DNA of 64,000 nt, taken from the NCBI RefSeq assembly GCF_001514205.1, contig NZ_KQ948783.1, positions 137,625 to 201,624 of the forward strand, read 5' to 3'. The translations under genes were made by a program, and so were the position numbers. Below, piece by piece: positions 62,112 to 64,000 of this stretch. This DNA comes from Streptomyces griseoruber. Its GTDB lineage: Bacteria > Actinomycetota > Actinomycetes > Streptomycetales > Streptomycetaceae. The notes beneath the pieces are model-generated. The model saw nothing but the letters and a program-made list of their open reading frames with translations, had not been told where the DNA came from and did no database searches. Every line of letters starts with the position of its first letter. The first letter of the stretch is position 1.

Positions 62112-62987
62112 TCACACCGGGGCCGGCAGGTCCAGGAGCGCGAGCTTCGCCGGGTCGACCACGGCGGTGATCGCGGTGATGCGGCCATCGGTGACGGTGA
62201 AGGCGAGCAGGGAGAGCGGCGTACCGTCCTCGCGCCAGGAGATGACACCGGGCAGGCCGTTGACGGTCGCCGCACGACCTCGTGCCGCGCCGCCGGCCAC
62301 GCGCGCGCGGGTGGCGACCTCGGTGGCCCCGAGCGTGACGAACGTGCCGTTCGGGGTGTGGACGGTGAACTCCACTTCCGGGTGGAGAACCCGCAGCAGC
62401 TGCTCGAAGCGGCCGTCGCGGGCGGCGGCCAGGAACGCTTGGACGACCTCGCGCTGCTGCCGTCCGGCGCTCGCCGTCCGCTCGGTGGCCCGTACCTTAC
62501 GGTGGGCGCGGCTGGCGAGCATCTTGGCGGCGTCGGCGGATCTGCCGAGGATGGTGCCGATCTCCGCGAAGGGGACGGCGAACACGTCGTGCAGCACGAA
62601 CGCGAGTCGTTCGTCGGGACGGAGCGAGTCGAGGACCGTGAAGAGTGCGAGGCCGACGGAGTCCCCGGTGGCCGCGAGGTCTTCGGGGGCGGGGGTGTCG
62701 TCGAGCGTCACGGTGAATTCGGGGAGCCGGTCGTCGAGGGAGACCTCCGGGCGCGTACGGCCCGACCGCAGGACGTCGAGGCTGATGCGGCCGACGACAG
62801 TGGTCAGCCAGCCGCCGAGGTTGTCGATGGTGCCGGTGTCCTGACGGGACAGCCGCAGCCACGCCTCCTGGACCACGTCCTCCGCGTCGGCGTGTGATCC
62901 GAGCATGCGGTAGGCGACGGCACGGAGCCGGTCACGGTGGGACTCGAAGGCATCGACGATGGGGTCCGTGGGATGGGGGTCGGCCAT
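62112..62987 (-). CDS. ECF41-type RNA polymerase sigma factor with SnoaL-like extension
   Basis: This extracytoplasmic-function sigma factor has 291 residues. Region 2 (residues 10-75) includes RAVAYRMLGSHADAEDVVQEAWLRL. Region 4 (about 115-165) has LDSLRPDERLAFVLHDVFAVPFAEIGTILGRSADAAKML. The C-terminal approximately 120 residues form a SnoaL-like domain (AFLAAARDGRFEQLLRVLHPEVEF). That domain, and the adjacent carboxymuconolactone-decarboxylase gene, place it in ECF41, a group without a classical anti-sigma factor. The DGGGK motif usual in this group is not visible. Confidence 0.9.
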   Translation of the reverse strand: MADPHPTDPIVDAFESHRDRLRAVAYRMLGSHADAEDVVQEAWLRLSRQDTGTIDNLGGWLTTVVGRISLDVLRSGRTRPEVSLDDRLPEFTVTLDDTPAPEDLAATGDSVGLALFTVLDSLRPDERLAFVLHDVFAVPFAEIGTILGRSADAAKMLASRAHRKVRATERTASAGRQQREVVQAFLAAARDGRFEQLLRVLHPEVEFTVHTPNGTFVTLGATEVATRARVAGGAARGRAATVNGLPGVISWREDGTPLSLLAFTVTDGRITAITAVVDPAKLALLDLPAPV

Positions 62988-62989
62988 GG

Positions 62990-63016
62990 TGTTACCTCCC
63001 TAAAAGCTGCTCCGTC
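62990..63016 (+). promoter_or_regulatory. Candidate ECF41-type promoter upstream of the AhpD-like gene
   Basis: TGTTACC followed after 16 bp by CGTC resembles the published ECF41 promoter form (TGTCACA, about 17 bp, CGTC). TGTTACC is also the complement of the sigma gene's ribosome site, so the match may be fortuitous. Confidence 0.35.
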
Positions 63017-63071
63017 ATAGGGATGACGCGCACCGGCGTCGCAACGTAACCCGATGGAGGAGAACAACCCC

Positions 63072-63536
63072 ATGGAGAACCGGCTCAAGAACAAGAACAA
63101 GAACGCGAACAACCCCGATGTGTGGACGGCGATCCAGCACCTCCAGAAGGCGATCGCCGCGGGTGGCGTCGACCCGAAGCTGCTGGCACTGGTCCACCTG
63201 CGCGCGAGCCAGATCAACGGCTGCTCGGCGTGCGTCTACGCGAGTGTCTCGGGAGGGAAGAAGGCGGGTGACACCGACGAGCGGCTGCACAACGTCGCGG
63301 CGTGGCGTGAGGCGCCGTTCTACACCGAGGCGGAACGCGCGGCGCTGGCGCTGGCGGAGGCCGCGACCCGGCTCCAGGACGGTGCGCCGGGTGTCACGGA
63401 CGAAATCTGGGAAGAGGCCAACGCCCACTTCACAGAGGAACAGATCGGCGCGATCAACTTGGAGATCGCACTGACCAACTTCTTCAACCGAATCAACCGC
63501 ACCATCAAGGAACCGGCCGGCAGGACCTGGGGCTGA
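63072..63536 (+). CDS. Carboxymuconolactone decarboxylase (AhpD-like) protein
   Basis: This 154-residue AhpD-fold protein starts at ATG 63072, with GGAGGAG eleven bases upstream; ATG 63054 is an alternative. The redox motif CSAC (GCSACVYASVSGGKKAGDTDERL) and LVHLRASQINGC match the family. The Lys/Asn-rich opening (ENRLKNKNKNANN) is unusual. It is the typical COE partner of ECF41 sigma factors and is divergent from it. It is probably a peroxide or organic-radical reductase. Confidence 0.9.
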   Translation: MENRLKNKNKNANNPDVWTAIQHLQKAIAAGGVDPKLLALVHLRASQINGCSACVYASVSGGKKAGDTDERLHNVAAWREAPFYTEAERAALALAEAATRLQDGAPGVTDEIWEEANAHFTEEQIGAINLEIALTNFFNRINRTIKEPAGRTWG

Positions 63537-63537
63537 C

Positions 63538-63930
63538 CCACCTGGAAATAGCCGGCGAGCACGGGGGCCGCCTTGGCGTACAGCACCGGCTTGAACTTGC
63601 GGTCCATCGTGCGGTTGCCGGGAGAGACCAGTTCCACCACGAGCTACACGCCCTCGGCATCGACGCTGACACCGTCCCCGGCGGTTACATCAGCGTCGGT
63701 CACCACGAGATCGGGGACTACGAGGCCGGACGGCAGGAAGACGTTGACGGCCTCCAGCACCTCGCCCGGTGCTTTGGCCGCCTGGGCCGGCGCGTGCAGG
63801 ATCATGGCGAGCGACAACGTGGGCCGCCGACCCGCATGATGGAAACCGGACGGTCGGTCGGGAAGCTTCGCCGCACCAGCTTGATTCAGGAACCGCCAAG
63901 GCTCACATCGTGACGGTCGGGCTTGGCCTT
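63538..63930 (-). pseudogene. Broken Uma2 (DUF820) family gene
   Basis: The frame reading from about 63930 leftward resembles Uma2-type endonuclease-like proteins: PSGFHHAGRR, AVNVFLPSGLVVPDLVVTDADV, then LVVELVSPGNRTMDRKFKPVLY. A TAG stop interrupts it at 63646-63644, between DAEGV and LVVELVSPG, and the family sequence ends abruptly after VLAGYF at the P60-like boundary. Intact members are about 180-200 residues long. The N terminus continues toward, or past, the window edge. Confidence 0.65.
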
Positions 63931-64000
63931 GCAATGCCCTCGACCAGGTCAACAGCCACCCGCTACAGCCGTCGTCCGCCGACGTTGCCGTCTAGCGCTT

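Noticed and set aside
63900..64000. Possible tRNA or second gene at the right edge
   Set aside because: No cloverleaf or convincing frame found in the last 100 bases.

Overview
The window is high-GC actinobacterial chromosome, almost certainly Streptomyces. Supporting signs are roughly 70% GC, GTG starts, tightly overlapping operons, futalosine-pathway menaquinone genes, a WhiJ-type regulatory trio (ATPase, XRE-DUF5753, DUF397), a c-di-AMP riboswitch before a secreted lytic transglycosylase, and a homologue of the S. griseus aminopeptidase. Most of it looks like conserved core chromosome. Only a few spots look accessory or decaying: a MITE-like element, two pseudogenes and a small orphan ORF.

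Left part (1-23.6 kb): the tail of a LuxR-type response regulator, korAB (2-oxoacid:ferredoxin oxidoreductase), a qorB-type quinone reductase, rarD, a VOC protein, a secreted M28 aminopeptidase, an uncharacterised divergent pair (Pro/Ala-rich TPR-like protein and a DUF6668-like protein with a degenerate P-loop), an amidase, an FMN reductase, a MITE-like element, an ABC exporter, a LolA/RseB-like protein, a long-chain polyprenyl diphosphate synthase, a riboswitch-controlled transglycosylase, a HAD phosphatase, fumarylacetoacetase, an M56 peptidase, a flavoprotein remnant and recQ.

Middle part (23.7-39.7 kb): the complete 14-gene complex I operon nuoA-N on the minus strand, with overlapping stops and starts and a Rex-like operator upstream of nuoA. 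Next come an NlpC/P60 hydrolase and menaquinone genes: a MenJ-like reductase, menG, mqnC and mqnA. With the prenyl synthase and korAB, this places electron input, quinone synthesis and quinone reduction within about 55 kb. Between menG and mqnC is a probable exopolysaccharide locus (acyltransferase, NodB-GT2 fusion, small membrane protein) facing a GH18-like lipoprotein.

Right part (52-64 kb): a prepilin peptidase, a Ser/Thr kinase, mqnA, a cold shock protein, an XRE-cupin regulator divergent from azlCD with two matching GTTCG-N6-CGAAC operators, a methyltransferase, an orphan sugar-binding lipoprotein, a cyclophilin, a WhiJ-like trio, an ECF41-type sigma factor with its carboxymuconolactone-decarboxylase partner, and a broken Uma2-family gene at the edge.

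I did not find a phage, CRISPR array, rRNA or tRNA gene, or an obvious new defence system. The most interesting leads are the MITE, the twin operators at azlC, the palindrome between mqnA and csp, the catalytically empty amidohydrolase beside mqnC, the polysaccharide locus, and the TPR/DUF6668 pair.
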